Shown: positions 21,404 through 30,416 of the stretch, piece by piece | Layout of the letters: each line of letters starts with the position of its first letter | How positions within the stretch are numbered: the first letter of the stretch is position 1 | Assembly (NCBI GenBank): GCA_963837815.1 | Contig: CAWIOS010000009.1 | Coordinates: 868,001-932,000, forward strand | Length of the DNA: 64,000 nt | Source of the DNA: Fen-1273 sp963837815 | Lineage (GTDB): Bacteria; Bacteroidota; Ignavibacteria; UBA10030; UBA6906 | Direction: 5' to 3' | The notes under the pieces: generated by a model | What the model was told of the DNA's origin: nothing | The model's database searches: none | Seen by the model: only the letters and a program-made list of their open reading frames with translations | Translations under genes and position numbers: made by a program

Positions 21404-22721
21404 TTTTGCCGAAAGTGTACGCAATGTTCTGAAGATACAGGAGCTCCGCACGCGGCTCATGTTCACCGCGGCGCTCCTCATCATCGTCCGCATCGGCGCC
21501 CACGTCACACTCCCGGGCGTCGACGCGCCCCTGCTCGCCCGCGCGGAAGCAAGCCAGGCGGCGAACACGCTGTTCGGTCTGTACGACCTCTTTGTCGGCG
21601 GGGCGTTCAAGAACGCGGCGATCTTTGCGCTCGGGATTATGCCCTATATCAGCTCCTCGATCATTCTCCAGCTGCTGGGTGCGGTGGTACCGTACTTCCA
21701 GAAGCTTTCGAAGGAGGGGGAAGAGGGGCGGAAGAAGCTGAACCAGCTCACGCGGTACGGCACCGTCGTCGTCGCGGCGCTCCAGGGCTGGGGGGTGAGC
21801 GTGCGGCTGACGAGCCTGACGCTGGAAGGGCAGCCGATCGTGCCGTTCGAGATCCAGGGGATTGCCTTCACGATGAGCACGGTCCTCTTCCTGACCGCGG
21901 GGACGATGTTCATGATGTGGCTCGGGGAGCAGATCACCGAGCGGGGGATGGGAAACGGGATATCGCTCATCATATTCATCGGGATCATCGCCAGATTCCC
22001 CCACTCGATCGTGGACCAGTTCCGCGTGGGGTCGAACCTCATCATCGACGTCATCATTCTCGGCGTGATGGTCCTGATCGTTGCAGGCGTCGTCCTTGTC
22101 ACGCAGGGGACGAGGCGCATACCGGTACAGTACGCGAAGCGCGTCGTCGGGAGAAAGGTCTACGGCGGGGTCACACAGTACATACCGCTGCGCGTGAACA
22201 CGGCGGGCGTCATGCCGATCATCTTCGCGCAGTCGATCATGTTCATCCCGAGCACGATCCTGACGTTCTTCCCCGAGAGCGAGTTCATGCAGACGCTGTC
22301 GGGGTATTTTCAGTACACATCGCTCACGTACTCGTTCTTCTACGCCGTGATGATCGTGTTTTTCACGTATTTCTACACGGCCATCGCGTTCAATCCGAAG
22401 GACGTTTCGGAGAACATGCAGAAGCAGGGGGGGTTCATCCCGGGGATACGTCCCGGCAACCATACATCCGACTTCATCGACAACATACTGACGAAGATCA
22501 CGCTCCCCGGGTCGATATTTCTCGCGATCATCGCGATCCTCCCGGCCTTCGTGACGCGGTTCGGCGTGGCGCAGACGTTTGCGCAGTTTTTCGGGGGCAC
22601 GAGCCTCCTGATCATGGTCGGCGTCGCTCTCGACACGCTCCAGCAGGTCGAGTCGCACCTTCTCATGCGGCATTATGACGGGTTCATGAAGTCGGGGAAG
22701 ATGAAGGGACGTCTCCGGTAG
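21396..22721 (+). CDS. secY: Protein translocase subunit SecY
   Basis: SecY (441 aa) is the central channel of the Sec translocon in the inner membrane. About ten hydrophobic segments can be read, with FALGIMPYISSSIILQLLGA (TM2 plug region), the ITERGMGNGISLIIFIGIIA block and the cytosolic motif GGFIPGIRPG before TM9. The first helix segment (LMFTAALLIIVRIGAHVTLP) follows a normal short cytosolic N-terminus. It overlaps rplO by 8 nt and precedes map by 9 nt, the classical spc order. Confidence 0.97.
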   Translation: MANFAESVRNVLKIQELRTRLMFTAALLIIVRIGAHVTLPGVDAPLLARAEASQAANTLFGLYDLFVGGAFKNAAIFALGIMPYISSSIILQLLGAVVPYFQKLSKEGEEGRKKLNQLTRYGTVVVAALQGWGVSVRLTSLTLEGQPIVPFEIQGIAFTMSTVLFLTAGTMFMMWLGEQITERGMGNGISLIIFIGIIARFPHSIVDQFRVGSNLIIDVIILGVMVLIVAGVVLVTQGTRRIPVQYAKRVVGRKVYGGVTQYIPLRVNTAGVMPIIFAQSIMFIPSTILTFFPESEFMQTLSGYFQYTSLTYSFFYAVMIVFFTYFYTAIAFNPKDVSENMQKQGGFIPGIRPGNHTSDFIDNILTKITLPGSIFLAIIAILPAFVTRFGVAQTFAQFFGGTSLLIMVGVALDTLQQVESHLLMRHYDGFMKSGKMKGRLR

Positions 22722-22730
22722 GCGGCGGCC

Positions 22731-23495
22731 ATGGCACATGTGTCGGTCAAAAATACGCGTGAAATCGTGCTCATGAAGGAGAGCTGCAGGATCGTTGCCG
22801 AGGTCCTCGCCCTTGTGGGTTCGAAGATCGCCCCCGGGGTCCGGACGGGCGAACTGGACACGATCGCGGAAGACTACATCCGGTCGCGGGGCGGGGAGCC
22901 GGCGTTCAAGGGGTACGGGCACGACAGGCGCAATCTGTTTCCCGGCACGCTCTGCGTCTCGATCGACGACGAGGTTGTGCACGGCATACCGGGCGGAGGG
23001 AAGATCGAGGAGGGACAGGTCGTTTCCGTCGACGTGGGGGTGAAGAAGAGCGGGTACTACGGGGACGGCGCGCGCACGTTTCCTGTCGGAAGGGTGTCGG
23101 AGGAGAAAACGCGCCTCCTGCGCGTGACGGAGCAGGCGCTGCTCGAGGGGATCGCGCAGGCGCGTGCGGGGAACCACCTGCACGACGTGTCCGCAGCCGT
23201 CCAGCGCTGCGTCGAGGCCGCGGGATTTTCGGTCGTGCGGGATCTCGTCGGGCATGGCATAGGGAAGAACCTCCACGAGGATCCCGCGGTCCCGAACTAC
23301 GGGGAACCGGGGACGGGCGTGCTGCTGAAGGAAGGAATGGCCCTTGCGATAGAGCCGATGGTGAACGCAGGGACCCACCGGGTGACGGTGGGGGAGGACG
23401 GATGGACCGTCCGCACGGCGGACGGGAAGCCGTCGGCGCATTTTGAGCATACTATCGTCGTTACGACAGGAGAAGCGGACATCCTCACCCGGTAA
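22731..23495 (+). CDS. map: Methionine aminopeptidase, type I
   Basis: Removes the initiator Met from new proteins (254 aa, cytosolic, two metal ions). The five expected ligands sit in recognisable blocks: VSVDVGVKKSGYYGDGARTF (two Asp), GHGIGKNLHEDPAVPNYG (His), GMALAIEPMV (Glu) and the final FEHTIVV (Glu). The substrate-site His is in the earlier VHGIPG. No N-terminal zinc-finger extension. It lies between secY and infA as in many genomes. Confidence 0.96.
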   Translation: MAHVSVKNTREIVLMKESCRIVAEVLALVGSKIAPGVRTGELDTIAEDYIRSRGGEPAFKGYGHDRRNLFPGTLCVSIDDEVVHGIPGGGKIEEGQVVSVDVGVKKSGYYGDGARTFPVGRVSEEKTRLLRVTEQALLEGIAQARAGNHLHDVSAAVQRCVEAAGFSVVRDLVGHGIGKNLHEDPAVPNYGEPGTGVLLKEGMALAIEPMVNAGTHRVTVGEDGWTVRTADGKPSAHFEHTIVVTTGEADILTR

Positions 23496-23512
23496 CTCCG
23501 GGCCGGTCACTT

Positions 23513-23731
23513 ATGGCAAAACAGGGTCCCATCAAAGTCGACGGCGTCATCACCGAGACGCTGCCCAACGCGATGTTCAAGGTGAGTCTCGAAAACGGGC
23601 ACAACGTCCTTGCGCATATTTCGGGAAAGATGAGGATGAATTTCATCAAGATCCTTGTGGGCGACAAGGTGACGGTAGAGCTTTCGCCGTACGATCTGAC
23701 CAAAGGTCGGATCACATACAGGTACAAATAA
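23513..23731 (+). CDS. infA: Translation initiation factor IF-1
   Basis: IF-1 (72 aa) blocks the A site during initiation. The OB-fold sequence DGVITETLPNAMFKVSLENG, then HNVLAHISGKMRMNFIKILV and DLTKGRITYRYK is canonical. Starts 17 nt after map. Confidence 0.97.
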   Translation: MAKQGPIKVDGVITETLPNAMFKVSLENGHNVLAHISGKMRMNFIKILVGDKVTVELSPYDLTKGRITYRYK

Positions 23732-23744
23732 TGGCGTGTGCGTT

Positions 23745-23858
23745 ATGAAAGTCCGGTCGTCGGTCAAAAAAATCTGCATAAACTGCAAGATCATACGGCG
23801 GAAAGGCGTCGTCCGGGTGATCTGCAAGAATCCGAAACACAAACAGCGTCAGGGTTAA
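23745..23858 (+). CDS. rpmJ: 50S ribosomal protein L36
   Basis: L36 (37 aa) is a small zinc-ribbon protein of the 50S subunit. Start MKVRSSVKKICINCKIIRRK, end PKHKQRQG. Ligands Cys11, Cys14, Cys27 and His32 are all present, so this is the zinc-binding form. It lies between infA and rpsM in the standard order and is easy to miss because of its size. Confidence 0.95.
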   Translation: MKVRSSVKKICINCKIIRRKGVVRVICKNPKHKQRQG

Positions 23859-23873
23859 GAAGGAGGAGAGCCG

Positions 23874-24257
23874 TTGGCCCGCATTGCAGGAATTGATCTG
23901 CCGAAGAAAAAACGGTCTGAAGTCGGACTCACGTACATCTACGGGATCGGCCGGACGTCGGCGCGCGCCATCCTTTCGAAGGCGGGAGTCGACGTCAACA
24001 GGAAAGTCGGGGACCTGAACGACGACGAGGTCGCGAAGATCCGCGGCATCATCACCGCCGACTACAAGGTGGAAGGCGCGCTCCGGAGCGAGACGCAGAT
24101 GAACATCAAGCGTCTCATGGACATCGGGTGCTACCGGGGCATCAGGCACCGCAAGGGGCTTCCGGTGAGGGGCCAGCGGACGAGGACGAATTCGCGCACC
24201 CGCAAGGGGCGCCGCAAGACCGTCGCAGGAAAGAAGAAAGTCGCCGCGAAGACGTAA
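23874..24257 (+). CDS. rpsM: 30S ribosomal protein S13
   Basis: S13 (127 aa) contacts P-site tRNA and bridges to L5. ARIAGIDLPKKKRSEVGLTY, then IYGIGRTSARAILSKAGVD and GLPVRGQRTRTNSRTRKGRR are diagnostic. The start is TTG 23874 with AAGGAGGAG upstream. Begins the alpha cluster, 16 nt after rpmJ. Confidence 0.96.
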   Translation: MARIAGIDLPKKKRSEVGLTYIYGIGRTSARAILSKAGVDVNRKVGDLNDDEVAKIRGIITADYKVEGALRSETQMNIKRLMDIGCYRGIRHRKGLPVRGQRTRTNSRTRKGRRKTVAGKKKVAAKT

Positions 24258-24296
24258 CATCGGGGTGTCACGCTCAATCATTCACGGGAGGAACGA

Positions 24297-24710
24297 GTGG
24301 CAAAAACCGCTCCGGCAGCCGGTGGGGCTGCAGAAATCGTCAAGAAAAAGAAGAAGATCCAGGTCGACGTCAGCGGGAAGGCGTTTGTCAAGGCGACGTT
24401 CAACAACGTCATCGTGACGATCACGGACGTGTACGGCAACACGATAAGCTGGTCGTCGGCAGGCAAGAACGGATTCAAGGGATCGCGCAAGAACACGCCG
24501 TACGCCGCGCAGGTCTCCGCCGAGGCCGCCGCGAAAGCGGCCTACGACCTGGGGCTGCGCAAGGTGGAGGTGTTCGTGAAGGGCCCGGGCTCGGGCCGCG
24601 AGGCCGCCATCAGGGCGCTCCAGGTGACGGGACTCGAGATCTCGAGCATCCGCGACGTGACGCCGATCCCCCACAACGGCTGTCGCCCGCCCAAGCGGCG
24701 GAGAGTATAA
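24297..24710 (+). CDS. rpsK: 30S ribosomal protein S11
   Basis: S11 (137 aa) lines the mRNA exit channel on the platform. FVKATFNNVIVTITDVYGNT, then ISWSSAGKNGFKGSRKNTPY and HNGCRPPKRRRV at the end are diagnostic. GTG 24297 is the start, preceded by GGGAGGAA. The N-terminus (Ala-rich, then KKKKKIQVDVSG) is ~10 residues longer than in E. coli. Confidence 0.96.
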   Translation: MAKTAPAAGGAAEIVKKKKKIQVDVSGKAFVKATFNNVIVTITDVYGNTISWSSAGKNGFKGSRKNTPYAAQVSAEAAAKAAYDLGLRKVEVFVKGPGSGREAAIRALQVTGLEISSIRDVTPIPHNGCRPPKRRRV

Positions 24711-24750
24711 ACAACGACGGCATTCCTGAGACCGAGCAGAAAGAACCTTT

Positions 24751-25380
24751 ATGGCACGATATACCGATGCGAGTTGCAGGCTGTGCAGGCGGGAAAAGCA
24801 GAAGCTCTTCCTGAAGGGGACGAAGTGCTTCACCGAGAAATGCCCGGTGGAGCGCCGCGCGTTTCCGCCGGGCCAGCACGGCCAGAGCCGCCGGACCAAG
24901 ATTTCCGAGTACGGCGTCCAGCTTCGCGAGAAGCAGAAGGTCCGCCGCATGTACGGGCTGCAGGAAAAGCAGTTCCGGAACACGTTCGAGCGCGCGCTGA
25001 AGCAGACAGGGCGCACGGGCGAGACGCTCGTGAAGCTCCTGGAGCGGCGCCTGGACAACGTGATCTACAGGCTCGGACTCGCACCCTCGCGCAAGGCGGC
25101 ACGGCAGCTTGTCAATCACGGGCATTTTCTCGTCAACAACCACTCGGTGGACATCCCGTCGTACCTCCTGAAGGCGGGCGATTCCATCCAGGTGCGCGAC
25201 AAGAGCAAGAAGCTCGAAGTGCTTCACGCGTCCATGAAGAGAATGAAGGATACGGCGATGCTCCCATGGCTCAGCCTGGACAAGGCCGCAATGACGGGGG
25301 TGTTCCTGAACGTCCCCGAACGGGCGGACATCCCGTTGAACGCCGACGAGCAGCTCATCGTCGAACTCTACTCAAAGTAA
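24751..25380 (+). CDS. rpsD: 30S ribosomal protein S4 (zinc form)
   Basis: S4 (209 aa) starts assembly of the 16S 5' domain. The N-terminus carries four cysteines (Cys9, Cys12, Cys26, Cys31), so this is the zinc-binding version. The S4 RNA-binding domain reads RLDNVIYRLGLAPSRKAARQ then LVNHGHFLVN. ATG 24751. It lies 40 nt after rpsK and 17 nt before rpoA. Confidence 0.96.
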   Translation: MARYTDASCRLCRREKQKLFLKGTKCFTEKCPVERRAFPPGQHGQSRRTKISEYGVQLREKQKVRRMYGLQEKQFRNTFERALKQTGRTGETLVKLLERRLDNVIYRLGLAPSRKAARQLVNHGHFLVNNHSVDIPSYLLKAGDSIQVRDKSKKLEVLHASMKRMKDTAMLPWLSLDKAAMTGVFLNVPERADIPLNADEQLIVELYSK

Positions 25381-25397
25381 GAGAAGGTGGGAACGCT

Positions 25398-26384
25398 ATG
25401 ACAACAGGAACGATCCAGATGCCGGAGAAAATCCAGCTCGACGAGTCGACGTACTCGCCGACGTTTGGACGGTTCATCGTCCAGCCCCTGGAAAAAGGAT
25501 TTGGCGTGACCATCGGGAATGCGATGCGGCGGGTCCTGCTTTCGTCCCTTCCCGGGTTCGCCATCACGGCATTCAAGGTGGACGGAGTCCAGCACGAGTT
25601 TTCGACGATTCCCGGCGTCGTCGAAGACGTCCCGGACATGGTGCTGAACCTCAAGCAGGTCCGGATGAAGCTCATCAACAAGAAGACAAACCGGGTCGTC
25701 GTCCCCCTCAAGGGACCGATGGATTTCACGGCGGGCGACATTCAGAAGGCGACGCCTGACGTGGAGATCCTGAACCCGAAGCTCCACATCGCGACGCTGA
25801 ACGCCGAGGCGAACTTTGAGCTCGATCTGCGGATCGGCCGGGGCGTCGGCTACGTCGTCGCCGAGGAAAACAAGGCGCCCGACCAGACGCTGGGCGTCAT
25901 CCCGATCGACTCGGTCTTCACGCCGATCGTCAACGTCCGCTATTTTGTCGAGACGACGCGCGTGGGGCAGCAGACGGATTACGAGAAGCTGACGATCGAG
26001 ATCGACACCGACGGCTCGATCACCCCGGATGATGCGCTGGCCTATGCGGGGAAGATCATGCGCGATCATATCCAGCTCTTCATCAATTTCGACATGGAGC
26101 CCGAGGCTCCCAAGGAGGAATCGGCACAGGATGCGGAATTCGCTCGCGTCCGGAAGGTTCTCCTCACACCCGTGGACGAGCTCGAGCTTTCCGTGCGCTC
26201 GCACAACTGCCTGCGCGCCGCGAACATCAAGACCATCGCCGACCTCGTGCGCCGGGACGAATCCGAGCTCTTGAAGTTCCGGAATTTCGGGCGGAAATCG
26301 CTCGCGGAGCTTGCGGAGATCATCGAGGCCGAGAAACTCACGTTCGGCATGGACGTCACGAAGTACCTGAAAGAAGGGGAGTGA
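25398..26384 (+). CDS. rpoA: RNA polymerase alpha subunit
   Basis: Alpha (328 aa) dimerises to scaffold RNA polymerase and contacts UP elements and activators. The N-terminal domain shows FIVQPLEKGFGVTIGNAMRR then VLLSSLPG, and the C-terminal domain LELSVRSHNCLRAANIKTIA then DLVRRDESELLKFRNFGRKS. ATG 25398 (MTTGTIQMPEKIQLDES) is taken as the start because the longer upstream frame lies inside rpsD. Full length, no anomaly. Confidence 0.97.
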   Translation: MTTGTIQMPEKIQLDESTYSPTFGRFIVQPLEKGFGVTIGNAMRRVLLSSLPGFAITAFKVDGVQHEFSTIPGVVEDVPDMVLNLKQVRMKLINKKTNRVVVPLKGPMDFTAGDIQKATPDVEILNPKLHIATLNAEANFELDLRIGRGVGYVVAEENKAPDQTLGVIPIDSVFTPIVNVRYFVETTRVGQQTDYEKLTIEIDTDGSITPDDALAYAGKIMRDHIQLFINFDMEPEAPKEESAQDAEFARVRKVLLTPVDELELSVRSHNCLRAANIKTIADLVRRDESELLKFRNFGRKSLAELAEIIEAEKLTFGMDVTKYLKEGE

Positions 26385-26436
26385 TTCCAGAGCACGGGCG
26401 TGAACGTCATTCACTGTAGAAACCGGAAACCACACA

Positions 26437-26991
26437 ATGCGACACCGCAAATCGGGACGTAAACTTAAACGGACGGCGAGCCACCGGCGCGCAACCCTCG
26501 CCGCGCTGTCGACGGCGCTCCTCCGCCACAAGCGGATCACAACGACGGTCGCCAAGGCGAAGGAGACGCGGATGGTCGTGGAGAAGATCATCACGCGCGC
26601 GAAGAACGCCGTTGCGAAGCCCGACCTCCCCGCAACGGGCGTCCATGCCCGGCGCGAAGTGGGGCGCCTCATCAAGGACCGGGAGGTGATCGGCGAGCTC
26701 TTCACGACGATTGCCCCGAAAGTCGCGGGACGCGCCGGCGGATACACGCGGATCGTCAAGCTCGGCCAGCGGCTCGGCGACGGCGCAGAGATGGCGGTGA
26801 TCGAGCTCGTGGATTTCAACGCGGGACAGGATCAGGCGGAAAAGAAGACGGCTCCCGCCCGCGCAAAAAAGCAGGCGCGCGCGACCCCCTCGAAGAAGAA
26901 AAAGGCCGGAGCTCCTCCCCCGGCGGGCGAAGCAACCGCGGCGCCGGCAAAGGAACCCGCGCCTGACGCCGGGGCAAAAGCGGCGCACTGA
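26437..26991 (+). CDS. rplQ: 50S ribosomal protein L17 with C-terminal tail
   Basis: L17 is part of the 50S subunit near the tunnel exit. The core MRHRKSGRKLKRTASHRRAT, then ALLRHKRITTTVAKAKETR and the GGYTRIVKLGQRLGDGAEMA block end near residue 127. A ~55-residue tail of Lys, Ala and Pro follows, giving 184 aa against ~120-130 in many bacteria. It is the third low-complexity extension in this operon. Last ribosomal gene of the block. Confidence 0.95.
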   Translation: MRHRKSGRKLKRTASHRRATLAALSTALLRHKRITTTVAKAKETRMVVEKIITRAKNAVAKPDLPATGVHARREVGRLIKDREVIGELFTTIAPKVAGRAGGYTRIVKLGQRLGDGAEMAVIELVDFNAGQDQAEKKTAPARAKKQARATPSKKKKAGAPPPAGEATAAPAKEPAPDAGAKAAH

Positions 26992-27014
26992 ACCGGCCTG
27001 TCTCCGTCCCGACT

Positions 27015-27602
27015 ATGAAAATCACCTCCGCTGAATTTGTCCTCGGTGCCGCAAGCCTCCGCCAGCTCCCGAAAGACGGGCTCAAGGAGATTGCGTTTCT
27101 CGGCCGTTCCAACGTCGGGAAGTCCTCCCTGCTGAACAAGCTCTGCGGGCGGAAATCGCTCGCCCGTGCGAGCGCCGAACCGGGTAAGACGCGCGAGCTG
27201 AATTACTACGTCATCAACAAGCAGTGGTATTTCGTGGACCTCCCCGGCTACGGGTACGCGAAGCTCCCGGAGCAGATCCGTTCGAGCTGGGGGAAGCTTA
27301 TCGAGCAGTACCTGAAGTCGCGCAAGGAGCTCTCGCTCGTCATCCAGCTTATCGATGCGCGCCACGAGCCGACGGAACTCGACCTGATGATGGTGGGCTG
27401 GCTCGATTACTACGGCATCCCGTTCGTCATCGCGCTGACGAAGGCGGACAAGCTCCCCGCAAGCAAAATGCCCCGTTTCATCTCGGCGGCAAAGGAGCAT
27501 TTTTCCCATTTCAGCCACTGCAAGGAGATCATCCCGGTGTCCTCCGTCAGCGGCGTCGGGAAATCCGAAGTTCTTCATTGCATCGCCGCGCACCTTGACT
27601 GA
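27015..27602 (+). CDS. engB: Ribosome biogenesis GTP-binding protein EngB/YsxC
   Basis: A 195-aa GTPase of the TrmE-Era-EngA-EngB-Septin family needed for 50S assembly. G1 GRSNVGKSSLLNKL, G3 DLPGYGYAKLP and G4 TKADKL are visible, and G5 lies near PVSSVSG. ATG 27015 is 23 nt after rplQ, so it probably reads through from the ribosomal operon. Its last 8 nt overlap the TTG start of the aminotransferase. Functionally it fits the preceding genes. Confidence 0.94.
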   Translation: MKITSAEFVLGAASLRQLPKDGLKEIAFLGRSNVGKSSLLNKLCGRKSLARASAEPGKTRELNYYVINKQWYFVDLPGYGYAKLPEQIRSSWGKLIEQYLKSRKELSLVIQLIDARHEPTELDLMMVGWLDYYGIPFVIALTKADKLPASKMPRFISAAKEHFSHFSHCKEIIPVSSVSGVGKSEVLHCIAAHLD

Positions 27603-28767
27603 AGAGGCAAAACCCCGGCTCTTCACGCCGGGCCCGACCCGCGTTCCGGCGCATGTCATGCTCCGGATGGCGGAGCCCCTCATCCATCACCGCAGCGCTG
27701 AATTCCGTTCACTCCTCGCCCGCCTCACCGCAAACCTGCGCTACCTGTTCCAGACCGAAGACCCGGTTCTCACGCTCACGTGTTCCGGCACGGGGGGCAT
27801 GGAGGCGACTCTGGTGAGCTTCTACTCGCCGGGGGAGACGGTGATTGTCCTCAACGGGGGGAAATTCGGGGAGCGGTGGGCGCAGATGGGACGCGCGTTC
27901 GGTCTCGATGTCGTTGAACTGCGCACCCCGTGGGGTGAAGCGCCTGATCCCGGATCCGTGGCTGTCGCCCTCCGGTCGCACCCGCGGGCCCGGGGGGTCT
28001 TTGTGACGCACTGCGAAACCTCGACGGGAACTGTGCTCGACGTCAGGGAGATCGCGCGGGTCGTAAGGGAGAAGTCGGACGCTCTCGTCTGCGTCGACGG
28101 CATTTCCTCGGTCGGGGCGCTCGAACTCCGCTGCGGGGCATGGGGGATCGACGTCTGCGTGACGGGAAGCCAGAAAGGGCTCATGATCCCCCCCGGGCTT
28201 GCGTTCGCGTCGTGTGGTGAACGCGCCGTGCGGGCGGCGTCGCGCTCGACAATGCCGAAGTACTATTTTGATCTCGGGGCCGCCCTCCGCGCGCAGGAGA
28301 AGGGGGGGGACACCCCCTGGACCCCCGCCATCGCACTCGTGCGGGGCGCGGACGCAACCCTGGCGATGATCCGCGAAGAGGGGATGGAACAGATCTGGTC
28401 GAGGCACGAACGGCTTGCCGCCGGACTCCGGGCGGGGGTCGCCGCGCTGGGACTCACGCTGTTTTCATCCTCCCCGTCGAATTCCGTCACCGCGGTCAGG
28501 CTGCCCGGAGGAGTCGAATGGAATGCGCTCGCCGCCGCGCTCAGAAAGGAGAGCGGTGTGACGTTTGCGGGGGGGCAGGGGGAACAGGCCGGGAGGATAC
28601 TCCGCATCGGTCACATGGGATACGTCGACGGGCCTGACATTCTCACCGCGGTCGCGGCCCTGGAGCGCGCGCTTTCCGCGTGCGGTTTCGCCGTCGACAG
28701 GGGTGCGGGGCTCAGGGCGGCGGAAGAAGAATTCACCCGATTGACGGCACACAGGGGGGACACGTGA
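27595..28767 (+). CDS. Class V PLP-dependent aminotransferase (serine/alanine-glyoxylate type), possible phosphoserine aminotransferase
   Basis: A 390-aa fold-type I aminotransferase. TPGPTRVPAHVMLRMAEPLI then HHRSAEF is the typical N-terminal block, LTCSGTGGMEA precedes the cofactor phosphate site, CVDGISSVGA carries the PLP Asp and GSQKGLMIPPGLAF the PLP-binding Lys. It belongs to the serine-pyruvate/alanine-glyoxylate branch, not the SerC branch. TTG 27595 overlaps engB by 8 nt, and the stop overlaps serA by 4 nt. That tight pairing suggests it supplies the phosphoserine transamination step of serine synthesis. This is inference; glyoxylate transamination is the alternative. Confidence 0.85.
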   Translation: MTEEAKPRLFTPGPTRVPAHVMLRMAEPLIHHRSAEFRSLLARLTANLRYLFQTEDPVLTLTCSGTGGMEATLVSFYSPGETVIVLNGGKFGERWAQMGRAFGLDVVELRTPWGEAPDPGSVAVALRSHPRARGVFVTHCETSTGTVLDVREIARVVREKSDALVCVDGISSVGALELRCGAWGIDVCVTGSQKGLMIPPGLAFASCGERAVRAASRSTMPKYYFDLGAALRAQEKGGDTPWTPAIALVRGADATLAMIREEGMEQIWSRHERLAAGLRAGVAALGLTLFSSSPSNSVTAVRLPGGVEWNALAAALRKESGVTFAGGQGEQAGRILRIGHMGYVDGPDILTAVAALERALSACGFAVDRGAGLRAAEEEFTRLTAHRGDT

Positions 28768-30344
28768 AGATCCTCATAAGCGATCAGCTCGAACAGACGT
28801 GCATCGATATACTCGAGCACGAGGGGTTCACCGTCGACAACCGCGCCGGGCTCTCCGGCGCGGAACTCCTCGATGTCATCGGGGAGTACGAGGGGCTCGT
28901 CGTCCGGAGCGCGACGAAAGTGACCTCCGGGGTGATCGCCCGTGCGGAACGGATGAAAGTGATCGGCAGGGCGGGAACCGGGGTCGACAACATCGATCTC
29001 GACGCCGCAACCCGCAAGGGGATACTCGTCATGAACACTCCCGGGGGGAACACGGTCTCCGCGGCGGAACACACGGTCTCGATGCTTCTCTCGCTTGCCC
29101 GGAACATACCCCAGGCGCACATGAGCCTGGTCCGGGGTGAATGGGAGAGGAAGAAGTTTACGGGGACGGAGGTCCTGGAGAAGACGGTCGGAGTCGTGGG
29201 ACTCGGGAAGATCGGGCGCGAAGTCGCTTCGCGCTGCCTAGGACTGGGCATGAAAATCCTCGGGTACGATCCCGTCCTTGCTCCCGATGCGGCCGCGCGG
29301 CTCTCGATCGAGCTCGTGAATCTGCCCGAGCTGTTCCGGCGCGCGGATTTCATCACGGTGCACACGCCCCTCACGACGGATACGAAGGGACTCCTGAACG
29401 ATGAAACGCTCGCCCGGTGCAAGAAGGGGGTGAGGGTCATTAACTGCGCGCGCGGGGGGATCATCGACGAAAAAGCACTCCTGCGCGCTCTTGAATCCGG
29501 ACACGTGGGGGGGGCGGCGCTCGACGTGTTCGAGATCGAGCCGCCGAAGGACAATCCCCTGCTGCGGCACCCCCGCGTCATCGCAACACCGCACCTCGGC
29601 GCATCGACGGAGGAGGCGCAGGAGAAGGTCGCCGTTCAGATCGCGCACGAAATCGCCGACGCGCTTCATGGACGCGCCTATGCCGGGGTCGTGAACGGCA
29701 GCGCGATGCTCCTCACGCTGAAAGAGGAGGTCAGGCCGTACATCACGCTCGCCGAGAAACTCGGTGCCGTTGCGGTCCAGCTTGCGACGGGGAAGCTGAA
29801 GCGGATAACGGTCGCCGCCTCGGGCGACATCGTGACAGGTGCGATCGAGCTGATGAAGGCGGGCGTTCTGAAAGGTGTGCTCTCGCACAGCCAGCCCGGG
29901 CCCGTCAATTTCATCAACGCACCGTTCCTGGCTGAGGAACTGGGGCTCACGGTGGGGGAAACACGCGAGCCGGAGGGGGGAAATTACCCGAACCTTCTCA
30001 GTGTCCGTTACGTCACGGACAGGGAGGTGAAGGAGTGTGCCGGCACGGTATTCGGTTCCTCGTCAGTGCGGCTTGTGACGATTGACGGGTTCCGTTTCGA
30101 GGTGAGGCCGGAAGGGGACCTCCTTGTGTACAATAATGTGGACCGGCCGGGGATGCTCGCCAGGGTCGGCGCCGTCCTCGCCCGCCACAATGTCAACATC
30201 GCCGGCGTCTCGCTGGGGCGATCCGCTGTCGGCGCTAACGCGTTGACTGTCATGAACATCGACAGCGCGATCCCGCCCGCGGCGCTCTCCGAGCTCAGGG
30301 CCCTTGATGGCGTTTCGGCACTCAAAGCAGTCCATTTCGACTGA
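28764..30344 (+). CDS. serA: D-3-phosphoglycerate dehydrogenase
   Basis: Oxidises 3-phosphoglycerate to 3-phosphohydroxypyruvate, the first step of serine synthesis (526 aa, cytosolic). Order of parts: substrate domain, NAD-binding domain with TVGVVGLGKIGREVASR, catalytic signatures VINCARGGIIDEKALL and TPHLGASTEEAQEKVA, an intervening domain, and a C-terminal ACT domain (VYNNVDRPGMLARVGAVLAR). The ACT domain implies feedback by serine as in related enzymes. GTG 28764 overlaps the aminotransferase stop (GTGA) and gives the classical length; the longer frame upstream lies inside the preceding gene. Closed by a terminator 6 nt downstream. Confidence 0.96.
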   Translation: MKILISDQLEQTCIDILEHEGFTVDNRAGLSGAELLDVIGEYEGLVVRSATKVTSGVIARAERMKVIGRAGTGVDNIDLDAATRKGILVMNTPGGNTVSAAEHTVSMLLSLARNIPQAHMSLVRGEWERKKFTGTEVLEKTVGVVGLGKIGREVASRCLGLGMKILGYDPVLAPDAAARLSIELVNLPELFRRADFITVHTPLTTDTKGLLNDETLARCKKGVRVINCARGGIIDEKALLRALESGHVGGAALDVFEIEPPKDNPLLRHPRVIATPHLGASTEEAQEKVAVQIAHEIADALHGRAYAGVVNGSAMLLTLKEEVRPYITLAEKLGAVAVQLATGKLKRITVAASGDIVTGAIELMKAGVLKGVLSHSQPGPVNFINAPFLAEELGLTVGETREPEGGNYPNLLSVRYVTDREVKECAGTVFGSSSVRLVTIDGFRFEVRPEGDLLVYNNVDRPGMLARVGAVLARHNVNIAGVSLGRSAVGANALTVMNIDSAIPPAALSELRALDGVSALKAVHFD

Positions 30345-30349
30345 TCCTG

Positions 30350-30376
30350 GAGAATTGCCGAATTCTCGGTTTTTTT
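30350..30376 (+). terminator. Intrinsic terminator after serA
   Basis: GAGAATT (30350-30356), loop GCCG, AATTCTC (30361-30367), then GG and seven T. A 7-bp stem with a U-tract right behind the serA stop, ending the long plus-strand transcript. Confidence 0.8.
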
Positions 30377-30387
30377 CGGTTTTACTC

Positions 30388-30416
30388 TTGACAAAGACAA
30401 CCTCCCTATTTATATT
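30388..30416 (+). promoter_or_regulatory. Strong promoter of the TonB receptor operon
   Basis: Consensus TTGACA (30388-30393), 17-bp spacer, TATATT (30411-30416), just after the serA terminator. The predicted start near 30423 leaves a leader of about 410 nt before the receptor ATG. Confidence 0.8.
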
